From the NCBI GenBank assembly GCA_013398015.1, contig VZRR01010232.1:277065-341064 (forward strand): a DNA stretch of 64,000 nt. The letters are read 5' to 3'. This document shows positions 11,520 to 23,540 of this stretch, piece by piece. This DNA comes from Oreocharis arfaki (lineage: Eukaryota; Chordata; Aves; Passeriformes; Paramythiidae). Numbering within the stretch: position 1 is the first letter of the stretch; every line of letters starts with the position of its first letter. The notes under the pieces were generated by a model, which was not told the DNA's origin, made no database searches, and saw only the letters and a program-made list of their open reading frames with translations. The translations under genes and the position numbers were made by a program.

Positions 11520-11700
11520 GACAAAAATCTATCCAACTGCTAGGAGCCAATGACTTATCATCAATGGCTTTATGTCAAAAGAGAGAGAAGTATCAATTGG
11601 TCTCCCACAGGGATTGGTACCGGAGCCAGTATTAATCAATATACTCATTAACAGCCCAGAGAAGAATGTAAATTCAACAGCCGCTGGATCTGGAGAAGAT
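11520..11700 (+). repeat. Old CR1/L3-type ORF2 fragment (reverse transcriptase)
   Basis: A plus-strand frame from 11572 reads GLPQGLVPEPVLINILIN, which matches the reverse-transcriptase block of CR1/L3 LINEs, G(V/L)PQGSVLGP(L/V)LFNI(F/Y)IND. The DNA just before it (AAAAATCTATCCAACTG..AATGACTTATCATCAATGGC) also follows the ORF2 path upstream of that block. Downstream the coding match fades within about 60 bases. This is a short dead fragment in the same orientation as the CR1 tail 220 bases before it. Because the RT piece lies after a 3' end, the two come from separate insertions. Confidence 0.6.
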
Positions 11701-12744
11701 TCAAAGGAATGGTGGGGATGTGGCAAAGGAGGTAGATGGCACATAAGAAATAGGATTGTTGTCCAATGATGTGGAGATTTCATCAGATGAACGAGCAACA
11801 TTTAATATTTGTTTATTCAGGGAAGAATTTTACAGAATATCAATATAAAATATGGTGGGCATAGTGCCTAAACCCATGCCTTCACAAGGGCTTCAGGTTA
11901 ACCAACAGCTTATTTCTCACGTCATTGCAGAAGGATGAGGCAAGGTATGAGTTCTGATCCATTAAAAGTCCTGCAAGACCTTGTGCTAAACTGCCACCTA
12001 ACAAATTCCTTGGTGTCAGGTGTGAACCACTGTAGCCAAATGTCACAAGATATTTTGATTGAAAAAGATGAGGAGGGTCACTGAAATTCTATGATAGACT
12101 GGATTCAATCCAAACCTAAGTACTTCACACTGACTTTGATTAAAGAGATTGAAATATTTAAGTGTGTGCCGATGAAAACTGCACCAATGATGATAATGGG
12201 ACAAGATTTGACTTCTTGTGGTCCTGTATGGAAGGTGATACATGTAATACTTCTTCTCCCTCATCTACTCAAACCCTCCTCATTTTCTGCATCTTCTCAA
12301 CACTTAGTCCTGGGGTTTTGATGTGTGCATCTCTCTCTATATGCATGTATATATAAATTTGCTCGAAGATCACATTGGTGAAGGTGTGAGCGAGCTGACC
12401 CAGTTGATAGATATTAAACCCAAACGAGTTGCCATATTGATCTAAAATGTCTCCTGTATCACAAAGGTCAGAGCATTTCCCTGCATGGGTATCTCAATTT
12501 TTGGTTTTCAGAGAATTTATTCCATATTTCAAGCCCTCATTTGTTGGAGAATGCACGGCCTCCCTTGCCCAAATGTTGATAGTGGGTTTATATATTCTCA
12601 GTCTGAATTGGCTGTTGTAGCTGGCTTGTATCAGAATTTTTTCCCCTCACATAGCCACCCAGTGTTACCATTTAACTCCATAATGCATGATAACTATCAT
12701 TTTTATAAAATATGCTTATAAACCAGGAACTTCTATTACTCTCA
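11701..12744. other. Unassigned AT-rich DNA
   Basis: No gene or named repeat. Part of the 11.7-12.1 kb stretch may be more of the old LINE, too worn to follow. A CNE-like patch (GTTGATAGATATTAAACCC, CATATTGATCTAAAATG) lies near 12400-12445. Confidence 0.35.
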
Positions 12745-12795
12745 TTTAAACCCATGAAAACTCCCATGGACGTTAGTGCAAGCAGGACCTGATAT
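12745..12795. repeat. Short ancient repeat scrap
   Basis: AAACCCATGAAAACTCCCATGG..GTTAGTGCAAGCAGGACCTGAT resembles the 'actcccattgacttcagtgggagcaggatc' segment of the palindromic-type ancient repeat seen elsewhere in the window. The match is short and could be chance. Confidence 0.3.
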
Positions 12796-13989
12796 TTATT
12801 CATCGAAAGCTGGAACCGTGTGATGGAAAATAAGAAATCTTTTAAGCCACAGTTCTTAAGGGTATGTTGTGTGGTGTTTACTGTTCAACACATCAGAGCC
12901 TCATGGCCATATTAGTTGTATGAATGGGATAAGATTACTTGGGCAATTTTCCTCTACATTAGAAACAAATCACAGCTAAACCTCTGCTGGCTCCATACAT
13001 TTTAAATTCCCATTTTCTCTCACTAGAACAGAAAAATAAATACATAGATAGCTGACCAAACTTAGGAAGTGCTCAAAGCAATCAAGTGCAAATTCCCTCC
13101 TGTTAAAATGTGAACGAAACAGAAAACCTTTGACTGAGAGGTAACTCCAGAGATAAGTAGTTAGATAGATGCTATAGACAACAAGACACAAACAAATTAA
13201 ATCTATTCCACTGAAACAGTGATATAATTTCCCTCCAGAGACTAAGACTGACAAAATAAACAAAGAAATAACATGTTCTTTAAGTTGTGAAATGTGACAG
13301 TCAATGGCAGATAGCAAAACAAAACTAAACAGTGCTACAAGTTCTCAGCACAAACATGCAGTTTAGAGACAATGCAGCTCTATTTTTTTTTTTGGCATGG
13401 ACCTCCTAATAATCATAGTTTTTCCACACTTCTCTCCTCTGAGGTTTTTCATCCTCTTTCCAGCAGGGTTTTCCAGTTTAAGAAACACGCTATGTGTTTA
13501 TTTTGAGGGACAGACTGATGGTGGAAATCAGCACATCTGGGAAAGGCAGAGCTGTTGGTCTGGGGCTGTAATGACACCTCTGAAGGCCCAATAAAGTGTG
13601 CAGGGATGTGCTTCGCTTTCGCTGTGATGGTAGACAAGACCTTGCTAAAATGTGGAGCACAGGCTCCATTGGTGCCTTCATTTGAGGGCACATTTGAAGG
13701 ACATCGTTGTTCAATTTTAAGTGTTATAGGTCTGGGGCCAAAGAAGGGAGGCTTGGTCCACCAGCAGTTTGCTCTTCAGGAAATTCTGCCAGCTGCATTT
13801 TCAGGCTTTTCACAATGGCAGAAACCTTTGTAAAGTTTCAGGACAGTTCTGAGACTCCAGAGTCAGGAATTGTGCCACTTCACAAGTCCAAAAGAAGTTT
13901 CCTCAAAAAGAGAGACTCAGAGAAACTTCAGGCACTACTGAGATGGCCATACTATCAAAGCAATCTCTAAAGATAGAAGCAGAGGCATG
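12796..13989. other. Unassigned non-coding DNA
   Basis: No gene recognised. A T-run occurs at 13382-13393. Overlapping open frames on both strands at 13.4-13.97 kb show no domain features. The segment 13570-13680 (AGGCCCAATAAAGTGTGC and following) has a CNE-like look but no strong motif cluster. Confidence 0.35.
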
Positions 13990-14160
13990 AACTTGCCAAA
14001 GTGCAGTACGGTGCTAATTTCCATGTTACTCATAGCAATCATTTTTCCACGAACAATCTGTGTATGTCACAAATATCTCATTTATTCCCCATCCTTCATA
14101 TGCACATAATAATCCTTTCACTTTATTTTAGTTGATAGTTTGCCTTTAAAATGTCAGGTC
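13990..14160. promoter_or_regulatory. Candidate conserved non-coding element
   Basis: An AT-rich, repeat-free stretch with CATAGCAATCATTTTTCC, ATCTCATTTATTCC and TTTTAGTTGATAGTTTGCC. Motif density suggests a regulatory element. The evidence is weak. Confidence 0.2.
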
Positions 14161-15179
14161 TTTTCCCCTCTAAGTTGCAAATTGCTTTTGTACCGGAAAG
14201 TTCGGTAGAGAAAATATCTTAGCTCACAGCCACATGAGGGAAAATGGATCCTTTCACCCCAGCAGATGGTTAGAAACCAGTCCAGGTCTCCAATTTCCAT
14301 CTCTTAATTGCTGAAGATGGGATTCATCTCCAGGAGTCTAACTTTAAACATCTGATTTAAACAGCTTCCTTCCTCTTTGCAAGAGCAGTTCCAATGGGCA
14401 CCTCACCTGGCAAATGTTCCCCAACACCTTTTTTTCAGCCTAAATGAGTTGCCAAGATCCCCCAGGAGGATCCTGTCACACAAGAATAACCCCTGACTCA
14501 TAGCACTGGACCATGTCTCCTCTCACTACTGCTTGAAGAAGAATCTGGTCTCTGAATGCCCAAAAATACAAACTTGCCCATTACTCCGAAGAATTATTTT
14601 GGATATAAAAAGAAATATAGAACATAAAATTTTGAAGCCATGTAGAAACCACCAGGCTGCTGGAAGGGAGGCGAGTGGAGCCTGCAGGTTCACTGCATTC
14701 TGTGGGTGAGTGGTGGTCCAAGATACGTTCAAAGAGCCAAAGATGGGCTGTGGAGCAGTGTGAAAGATGTTGCGTGTTTTCAATCAAAAGTTTTATGATA
14801 GCGCTGCATGGTGGTCTCTGGGAAATTAAAAGGTTTGAAAGTGGTGGAGCTTTCTGCGAGTTTTTGGGGCCGTGGCAGTGCCAGCCAGGTGAGCTATCAA
14901 AGAACACTCTTTTCATGGCCCTCCAGAGAGCGGCTCCTGCCCACAATAGTGCAAAACACAGGACATGAAACACAGCGGCCACTCAGAAAATCACATTCTG
15001 GACTCATTCTTCAAGGTGCTGAGTCCAGGTGTCTTCCACGAACTTTGGTGGGGCAATTTGAGCTGGCAGCATCCTGGCATCCTCTGGTTTTCAGGGCTGT
15101 TCAGGGCTGTTCCTTCTGCCACTAAAGCACCCACTGTACGTTCGGATAAGACTCTGAGTGCATTCCACAGTCTATTTCC
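14161..15179. other. Unassigned non-coding DNA
   Basis: No gene recognised, although overlapping frames of 85-133 codons cover 14.5-15.1 kb on both strands. A perfect 10-bp tandem duplication (TCAGGGCTGT twice) lies at 15091-15110. Confidence 0.35.
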
Positions 15180-15680
15180 ACGTTAAGCAGTAATTCTGAA
15201 TTACATAACGCCACATTTCTCTCCAGCCCTCATCTGATAACAATAACAATCTCTGTATCTTAGAGACTTGCACATTTATGTTGGCACTATTGAAAACACT
15301 AACGCGAGCTTGAATCTCTTCTGTGTTCTCAAAGACCAACAAACACCATTCATTTCCTACAGATTAGCTTCAACCTAACAAGCGTTTTGTTGAGCCCCAA
15401 AGAATATTTCATTTATTTAGATAATGCTGATTGCTCACTTATGCGCGGGAACTCATTCAGTAAGGAACAGACTGCTATAGCTTCATATTTTTTAAAAGAA
15501 TGAGGGAAAGAAAACCCCCTCAAACAGCAACTTGAGGGTTGTATTTAATGCTCAAAAGACAGCACGTCATTATGATAAGAGGATCTATTGCTGTGAATAA
15601 TGGAGAAGGTTTAGTCACACAATGGTACAGATACACTTAGAATAAATATTTAAAGGCATGTTTTGCAAAGCTGGAGCATG
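15180..15680. promoter_or_regulatory. Candidate conserved non-coding element
   Basis: A long AT-rich block without simple repeats. It opens with the inverted repeat GTAATTC-T-GAATTAC at 15190-15204 and includes a GATA core TGATAAG at 15573-15579 within CGTCATTATGATAAGAGG, plus GAATAATGG, TTTATTTAGATAATGC and other homeodomain-like cores. No frame of 60 codons lies inside it. It is one of the better enhancer candidates in the window, on texture alone. Confidence 0.35.
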
Positions 15681-16299
15681 TTCTAACCCCCCCATCCAAG
15701 GACTCGGTGCCACCACAGCACAGGGTGTATATTGCATCAGCCTGCCAGGAGCAGCCGTGCGGAAGGGTTTTTGCAGAATAGATGAGATTTATGCAGTAAG
15801 ATGGGGAGAATTATTCCCTGATGGAAGCAGGCAAGGGGCTATTCTGTACTGCCACAATCCCACCGCTTCCCGAAAGGACACGTCCTCCCCTCTCCAGCTC
15901 TCCAGCCTGCCCACACGCTCACCTTTCGGGTCAGGTATGCGAAGCTCATGCCGAGAGGGTGGCATGAAGCCAGGCTGTGGTGTGCCAGGGGCAGGCATGT
16001 TTCCCTCTGGGGAGAAATGCTCAGCCAAGTTGGAGGGGAGGATTCGGTGAGAGGAGAAAAAGAGGCATTTGCTGCGCTTTCTCTGCTCCAGCAACTCCTG
16101 TGCCAGATGTATTGGTCATGGGCCAGTCAGCTGCACTGAGCTGATGGGACAGAGCAGCCAGAGAGGAGCTGCTGGGGAGTGAGGCTGCCAGCACTGTGAA
16201 GATGAGGAGTGTTATGGGCTCCAAAGGCCCGTTAGCCCCCAGTAAATCTGTCTGGCATTTACCCCATCCCTCTGCATCTTGAGTTTCCTCTTGCTGCAG
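15681..16299. other. Unassigned, GC-richer DNA
   Basis: Overlapping open frames on both strands (up to 130 codons) with no recognisable product. The base composition is GC-richer than the flanking blocks, which explains the frames. Confidence 0.35.
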
Positions 16300-16440
16300 G
16301 CTTGGGTACTCAGCTACTATAACAGCATGATGGGCTCCTAGAAAATGTGAATGTTTTCCATGGAGGCCTTATTACAATGGCACTTAATGATTCATAAGAT
16401 TTAGTAAACACCCAGACTCATTTTGTATGAAAAAAATGGA
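16300..16440. promoter_or_regulatory. Candidate conserved non-coding element, small
   Basis: AACAGCATGATGGGCTCC, CATGGAGGCCTTATTACAATGG, CACTTAATGATTCATAAG: closely packed homeodomain and SOX-like (ACAATGG) cores in a stretch free of repeats. Function is inferred. Confidence 0.25.
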
Positions 16441-19400
16441 ACTGAAAATGGGACTCAAATGGAAACCACAAAGGGAAATTTATTTATGAGTGAGGAAAGC
16501 ATGGGTGCAAAGATGAGGACCTGGGCTAGCATACTACTGTGAACAGAGAGTAATCACAAAGGAAAAGAAAGAGAATTAAAAGCATAATTGAGAAAAACAG
16601 AACTTAAAAAAAAATGGTGAAAGAGGCTATCCTATTTTCTGCAAGGTCTACCCTTTTAATGGGTGGCATTACTATTGCTAGCACAAGGAACAGTTTCCTC
16701 TGAGATAGAAAAACATTCGGATATTTTTTCCCTTTTTATTAATCATCGGTGGTGTGGGGAGGGGAAAACCCCCTGAGAATTCAATGACAGGGAAAAAAAA
16801 TGGTTTGTGAAGTCAGACTCAGTTTGCGTACCTAAAAAGCAATATGATTGATTTGCAAAAACCTCTAGCTTCACAAAGTTCTTCCATCTCTAATGAGAAC
16901 TAACAGCATTTTTGTCCAGCTTCCCTGCAAAATATTGTTCTAGTGCTGAATCCATCAACAAAAATGGCTAAGCATTAGCTTTCTTAATGGCCTCTGGTTT
17001 CACTTGCCAGCAGCTGCAGATGGAGAGGGGTAAGCAGGGCTGGGGCTGCACTGTGCTGGCCTGATGCAGATCTCAGCTGCAATTTGCTGGTTTAGAAGTA
17101 AGCCAGGACAGTGGCTTTTTAGTGCATTCTGAACACAACTCTCCTCTAAAATTGCAGTGTTTCTAGCTCAGGGAAGGCACAAGAGCCTAATGCTGGCACA
17201 AGTGAATTCATGTAAATCGTTACACCAGCGAATTTTGTGGTGAAGTAGAATAAACAAAGGAAGGAAAAAAGGAAAGGAGGAGGCTATGGTAAGAGGTTTC
17301 ATAATGACAGAAGAAGTTGTGGATTGGTTTTCTTCCTTTTTATCTCTCTCTGTCCTTTGAGTGTGTGATTACAAAAGACCCTCACCTCTACCTGCCTGCA
17401 AGGAAATACAAACACCTCCCTCTCTCCCCGGCTGCCAGAGTACCTACCCAGCACACACGGGGTATCTCAACACAAAAGTCTCTGTGAGGAATCTAAACAG
17501 GCTGCAATGTCTGCATTTATTACGATCTGTGCTGCACCTTTTTGGTCATCAGCCTCCTTTTCTGCACACCCTCTCACCATCTCTTTGAAGGGAAGTGTGA
17601 TACAGCTCTACTCAGCTCCCAACCAAGCTTCCAGGTGAATTTATTATTCCAGTAACTTTTAACCCTAAAAGGAGCAGCTAGAAGTAGTCTCGTAAAAGAA
17701 CCCTGTTTTTGCAAGGTTTTTCTGCTCTACTTTGAAAACTCCTGAGATTAAGTCTCTTTAGATCAAGATTGAAGAAGAAGCAAAAGCCCAGGGACTGATC
17801 TGAATTTAGGTGAACGTCTAGGACATTTTGAAATCTGCATTTTCAGTCACAGCCCCAATAATTTCCCATTTAACTGTGGGCTAAATAAACTTGGCTTCCC
17901 CTCACAATCCACTGGACTCTGGGTTTTTTTTCCAAAACTACATATTATGAAAGGGACTTCTGAGCAGCTGAGATGGACAGGATGAATTTAGTCTGAGAGC
18001 AAGGAACAGTACTGTTAGTATCTGCTAGTAAATACAGAGATTACTAAATATCCCTCAAGAGCTAATATCTAAACATCCTTCTTTCACCTTTATCAAGATT
18101 TCAGAACAAGAAATCATAATAGTAACCTCCACAGAATTTGTTACCTGCTTATTGTGAGAGAAGAGTATTTTAGTGAAGAAACTCTTTTCACGCACTCAAC
18201 AACTTCTGGATTATAAAACAAAATCGGGGGAAGAGAAATATGTTTGAAATGTCAGTTATGGATGGCTGATTGTAGTGCCAGCCCTTTTAGAAGGCACTGA
18301 TGTAGCACAGCCTGCATTAGTCTGCTCAGATATTTTTGCACTCCTTGAAGAACGTCACACTGATGCAGTCACAAAAAGCCACCTTTCAGCAGTGAAGGAC
18401 CCTAGAAAGCAACGGGCTTGTAAGAAATGAAAGTGGATTTATGCTACAGACATGAGACATACAACAATTGGCACTGTGTCTGAGTTACACACACGAGAGA
18501 CAATGGACAGCACAAGATAGTAGTTCCCAGCCATTATAGATCTGAACTTCATGCCAACATACTGCATTCATGGGGAACCTAAATTGAACAACACATCTCA
18601 GAAAGTTTTGCTATGCCAGAGAGGATTTAGGAATCTGCAGCCCGTTTGGCATGGGTAGCACTGGGATGTGATGGAAAGGATTTGGTGTCACTCGTGGGGG
18701 TGAGCACTGTGCCTTCTCCAAATGCTCAAGTGAATTTCATACCTGTGACACCAATAGCACCACTGTGCCTTCGACACGAGTTTTTGAACTCCTCTAACAC
18801 CAAATAGTTAATCAAGGAGAAAAATACATATGTATTTCCACATTTCTGCAACTGAAATATGCAGATATGTTTGTAGCTCGTCACACTAAGTCAAAAGGGA
18901 AGTACATTTTCAATGCTCAGCAGAACATCATTAACTAAAAGCCATAGAGAAGTTTGAAAATGCATATAAAAGATTTGACAATTGTTGAAAAAAGCAATTG
19001 AAAGCAAAAATCTGAGAAACAATTTATTGGTAATCAAAGAGAGAATTATTATAGTATCACTGACATCTCCTGCACTAAACTTGTTTCTCTAGCAGTTATG
19101 ACACGCCAAACTTAATATACTAATATTGCTTTCATTATAAGATGACTACATTGAAGTCTTGACAACACAGTGTGGGACACACCTCAAGAACAAAATATTG
19201 CATTTTGGTATCTTACATATCACATAAAATGTGTAGATCATTTGAGTGTCACATTTGTTGGCTTTTATTTTTTCAAGTTAAATCCCTGAAGAGTTTTTAA
19301 GAGTTTGTGATGAATGTACTTTCGTACCTGTTGTCTGTGTAAATCCACACTGGTAAAAATAGTATCTGTTCTAGAAAAAGAGCTCTACATGCCCACAAAG

Positions 19401-20353
19401 TTTTAGAACAGATAGGAATAGGAGGTAAAACTTGTTCATTCGTTATTTGAAGTGTTCCTTCTCAGCCCCCAATTGTTAAATATCGAACTGAAGGAGTTCC
19501 TGAAACATTGATAAGGAGATGAAAATCATTCCCTAATTTACAGTGAATTGTGCTAAAATCCACATTGACAGACAGTTTGCTGTAGACCTTCATAGTTGCT
19601 GAAATGTATGCCTAGTGGTTGGTACCTATCAAAAGGGAAATTAGAATAAATGAATATTTAAATATTTAAATTTTCTATGATACGTTTGAAGTGCATTTTC
19701 AAAGCATTACCATCAGATTTGAGAAACCAGGGCTCAATTGGTTACAAACTCCAGGCTGAAGAGTTTCACAGGCTCCCTGCTCCCCACCTTCCGCTCATCA
19801 GCAACCAGAGCAGCTTTTCTGTGCCACGGTGTGGCTGTAACCAAACCCAGCCTGCACTGGCCCTTCTTCCTGGGCTTCTGAGCATCCCCTTTGGGTGACC
19901 TTTGGCAGCCACGGTGGAGAGGAGACAAAGGGAAGCAGTCCTGAGTTGTAGAGAAGAAAGGGGGCATTGAATAAGCTGCACTGCTTTCTCCAGAGGGCCG
20001 GACATCAGAGACATGCAGGAGTCAATGCTTTCTTAATTAAAGATATATATTTTTTGTAGAGTAAACTAAATTTATTGACAAATGTGTGTGTCTCATATTG
20101 TTTGTGTGTGTTTTCCATATCCACCCCTACACATGAGTTGGTATCACAGTTTAAAGGGAATTGTACACTGAATTAAGAGGCCCTCTATAACCACACGGGA
20201 GAGGCTCTGTTCTGTGAAACAAAACTAAACAAGGTGTACTCATGATCTTGCAACCTGAGCATGGCAGAATCTAAACATCCACCTAAATTTTAACAGTTTC
20301 TTAATACCATGATAAATTAGATTAGCTGCCACAAAGTCCCCTTCGGCTCCATT
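16441..20353. other. Long AT-rich unassigned stretch
   Basis: No gene or named repeat. No open frame of 60 codons occurs between about 17.6 and 19.7 kb. The sequence is A/T-rich with scattered short A and T runs. A small CNE-like patch (GAATTCATGTAAATCGTTAC) lies near 17203-17222. Confidence 0.4.
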
Positions 20354-20416
20354 AAAAGAAAAAAAGAAAAGAAAAAAAGAAAAGAAAAGAAAAAAAGAAA
20401 AGAAAAGAAAAGAAAG
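20354..20416 (+). repeat. (AAAAG)n microsatellite
   Basis: An uninterrupted purine run of 63 bases made of AAAAG and AAAAAAAG units. Length variation by slippage is expected. Pure A/G mirror-like tracts can form triplex DNA under supercoiling, which is a known property of the class and not shown here. Confidence 0.95.
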
Positions 20417-21499
20417 TTATCATCAGCAAAGGGAAGAAATAAAATTTTACACTGAATACTTTCTACTGCTTATCTTACAAAATTATTATTATTTGCCTTC
20501 TTAGTTACTTGTGTTCATCAGGGTGATGTGTGCTGATTGTGAGAATGCCAAACATTCTCCAAAAACTGATGAGTAAGCAAAAAAAGAGCTGCTCTTTAAA
20601 CCCTTCACAGTTTGTAGCCACATTTACATAACATTAAATAAGTCAACAAAGGCATCATTAGCTCCCATTAAAATATGAGCGAAGAAATTTAAACGAACAA
20701 GAGAAGCTAATTGGTAAGTAATGTTGTGTATCAAAAATTATGACTATAAGATTCCAAAGTTAATGAGAAGCCCTACAACTCTGTTTACTAAATGTTTAAA
20801 AATTAAATTAAAGGTGAACGTGGAGAGCCAGAAAAGTTTTCTTCCTGTTGTTTGGGCTGAGTGAGAGCTGTGAAGGTTGATGGTGCCCCTTCACATAGTC
20901 TGAGAGTCTCTGGAGTTACCAGCCCATGATTTGACCCCCGTCCATCACGCAGATGAGGCCTCTTGTTGCCCAAAACAGTTTCCAATTAAACAGCCACTGT
21001 GGTGCCGAACAAAAATATCAGCGACAAGCATACTCCGAGTCTGCTCCTGCAGGCGTAGGAAGCCAATTAAACCACCCACCCATCTTGTGTCACCTGCCCC
21101 TTGAGTCTGCCCAGGTGTTTCAGGGGGAGGTAGCAAAGGTGACAGCTCGGTGTGCAGTCAGAAAGGAACCTATTTCTGCTGCCAGAGCAGGGGGTGACCC
21201 TCCCTGAGCCAGCTGTGCCATCGTCACATCCACCACTTGGCCAACAGGAGCCAAGTCCTTTTCTGATGCCCTTGGTCATATCCATGGAACAGCCAGGACT
21301 CTTCTGCTCTTTTCTTACCACCAACAGCTCACACTTGCTCACCACAGTTGCCTTTCACCAGCCTTCAGTCCATGAAACTCCTTCATTTACTGGCTACAAG
21401 TTGAAAACCACAACTGAGTTTCCTTTTATCTCTACCTCTATTGAAATCCTCTTCAATTGCTGCATTTCAGCTGTGCTCTGCTCCCTTCCAAAAGATAGA
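20417..21499. other. Unassigned non-coding DNA
   Basis: An AT-rich first half, then a GC-richer part from about 20.8 kb with overlapping frames on both strands that have no recognisable product. Confidence 0.35.
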
Positions 21500-21610
21500 A
21501 ACCACTGAGTGGAGATGCAATCCTGCAGTGCCATTAATGAGCATAATTACAGTGCCACATTACACTGTCCCTCTTGCTAATTGGTCATTCATTTGCCGTT
21601 GCCCATGAAA
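21500..21610. promoter_or_regulatory. Candidate conserved non-coding element, small
   Basis: CCATTAATGAGCATAATTACAG followed by TTGCTAATTGGTCATTC: three homeodomain-type TAAT cores and a CCAAT box in reverse within 75 bases. No repeat is present. Function is inferred. Confidence 0.25.
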
Positions 21611-21897
21611 TCTCAGGTGTTATTGCCTCCCGATGCTTATCTGAGTTTGCCACGTAGCACCAATTCCCTTCTGCTTCATTTCTCAGTCCAGTGGGATCAG
21701 TGTGTGTTTAAAAGGGGAGGACAGGACTATCTCATGTTCTATCTCACACGCCCAGATGTGTGGAAATGGGTTTCAGTAACACCACGCAATTAGATCGGTA
21801 TCATATTCTCCAGCACACAGAGCTGATACAAATGCACCCATTGATCCTCTCCTGCGGGGAAGTTTTGGAGATGCTGGCTGAAAGAGTCTAGAAATAA

Positions 21898-21914
21898 GGG
21901 GGTGGGTGGGGGGG
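21898..21914 (+). other. G-quadruplex motif
   Basis: The run G5-T-G3-T-G7 gives four G-tracts of three or more separated by one-base loops, which meets the standard G3+N1-7 quadruplex pattern. It lies just upstream of an AT-rich patch (TGGTAATTACAATAGTAATTG). Whether it folds in the cell is unknown. Confidence 0.75.
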
Positions 21915-22745
21915 TTTAAAATCTAGTGGTAATTACAATAGTAATTGTGTTGTTTTAAGTGGATGTGCTTGCATATTTGGCAGTAAGGGAAGTTTTGAGG
22001 GAAATGAGAACCTCATCGTGTTGGAATGCTGCTAATTGTTTAAATATATTAATGCAACCTTATAAAACTTGTGAGACAAAGCTGACATTCTCCCACTCTG
22101 GGCAGCAGCTTGCTACTGGCTGTAACCATGTGCTATGACTTCCATGAACACGTGAACGAGTGAAACCCCTGAACTGATGTGACAGAATTTTTGGTTCAGG
22201 GAAAGACAGAAAAGTCTGGCAGAAATCTCACGTTAGTTCATAGATTTACAGTGACAGAGTTTTCTCTGCCGTCTTGAAATCTCTCTTGATTTATTGCCCT
22301 TTCCACTAGTTTACATTCATCCAATCAAGGAACAAAAACAAAACGGGGGCATCAGTAAAAAAGCAGGTACCAAGCATTATGTATGCATCAAGGATGTGTA
22401 CAAGAAAAATTGTTCACAAGCACTATGTCATCCTGAATCAGGAAAGTGCTTCAGTAGGAGATTAACTCAAAGCATGTGCTCGTTTACCACAGTGGGGACT
22501 CAAGAACACGCTCAAATTCAGCACTTTTTTATGTGTTCCTCAAGTAGGGATAATTTCCTGATAAAGGAAATACATGCTGATTTTTCTCCCTTAGGATAAT
22601 TGAAAAACATTCATGTAAATTCCAGTTTGTTTCAGATATGGAAAAAAAAGGAAACTGGAGCTCAGCTAACTTTCCTCTCTCTAGTTCACCAGAAAACCTG
22701 CCGTGTTCCATGGCCAAAAAAAGCTTTTCCTTCATTGTCTATTAT
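21915..22745. other. Unassigned non-coding DNA
   Basis: AT-rich DNA with no gene. The first 60 bases contain two inverted TAATT cores (GGTAATTACAATAGTAATTG), possibly regulatory. The rest shows nothing I recognise. Confidence 0.35.
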
Positions 22746-22852
22746 GAGCAACCTAATGTAATTTCCAACTTGGCGCTGCAGAAGCAGGGTAAGAAAGGGG
22801 CTGGACCAGAGTCCTCCAGATGTCCCTTCCAACCTTAGTGATTCCCTGATTT
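22746..22852 (+). repeat. CR1 LINE 3' end, short copy
   Basis: GAGCAACCTAATGTAA, GGGGCTGGACCAGAG, CCTCCAGATGTCCCTTCCAACC and TTAGTGATTCCCTGATT follow in order the CR1 3' consensus 'gagcaacctg..ggttggactagatgacct..aggtcccttccaacc..gattctgtgatt'. The fragment is about 107 bases, severely 5'-truncated and diverged, in the plus orientation. Confidence 0.8.
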
Positions 22853-23159
22853 TGCTTTGTGTTGGAGACCCTACACATGATGACTCCTTAAGTCACAACT
22901 GAACTCATTTCAGAAAATCATGGTAAGGAGTAAGATGATAAATATATTAACACATAAATAAATACAACTTTGTTTGGACGAGAACTGGATATGAGACAGC
23001 ATAACAAAGAGGAGGGAAAGTAACTTTTACATTGCCCAGCTGCTCTTACAATAATATACAGAAACTCTGTGAAACATTTCATGGTTTATTAAATGAAATT
23101 TTGTTTGCAACTGGTGAGCTAGGAAAATAAACCTCCATGTTTGTTTTCATTTTACTTTT
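22853..23159. other. Unassigned AT-rich DNA
   Basis: About 300 bases with no gene, repeat or clear motif cluster. Confidence 0.4.
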
Positions 23160-23540
23160 CCTTGGTTTGTCCAGATCTTCACAGCCTTGTGTGCCAGCAT
23201 TGTCCTCCGGGGCTCATTAAGCAGTCCAGTGTTTGCTACTCTGATTGTCCAGGGAAATCAGCAACAGATTGCCATTAACCCCACGAGGCCAAGAGCTAGA
23301 AATTCTTGATGTGTTCCCAGTTGTGGGCAATAAGATCCATTGGAGCCATTGGAGCCAAAGGGTTAATCTTATCTCTCCTATAGCCGCTGTCAGACCTCCA
23401 GTAAAACAGTGTGTGACCACTACGGGGGACTGACCACTTAATACAGCAGTACCTGCCAAAATTGGCTTAAGACCGAGCGAGATCAAGGGGCAGAAAAATA
23501 CTGTTTTATCTAAAGCACGTTGTATTACTGGTGTTTACTT
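23160..23540. promoter_or_regulatory. Candidate conserved non-coding element
   Basis: A repeat-free block with GGCTCATTAAGCAGTCC, GATTGCCATTAACCCC, GGGTTAATCTTATC and GGACTGACCACTTAATACAGC. A direct 9-bp duplication CCATTGGAG occurs twice at 23337-23354, placing two inverted CCAAT boxes nine bases apart. TTAATC and TTATC cores suit homeodomain (OTX/PITX-type) and GATA factors. Function is inferred. Confidence 0.3.

Noticed and set aside
20354..20416. CRISPR-like repeat array
   Set aside because: It is a simple AAAAG microsatellite with no spacers.
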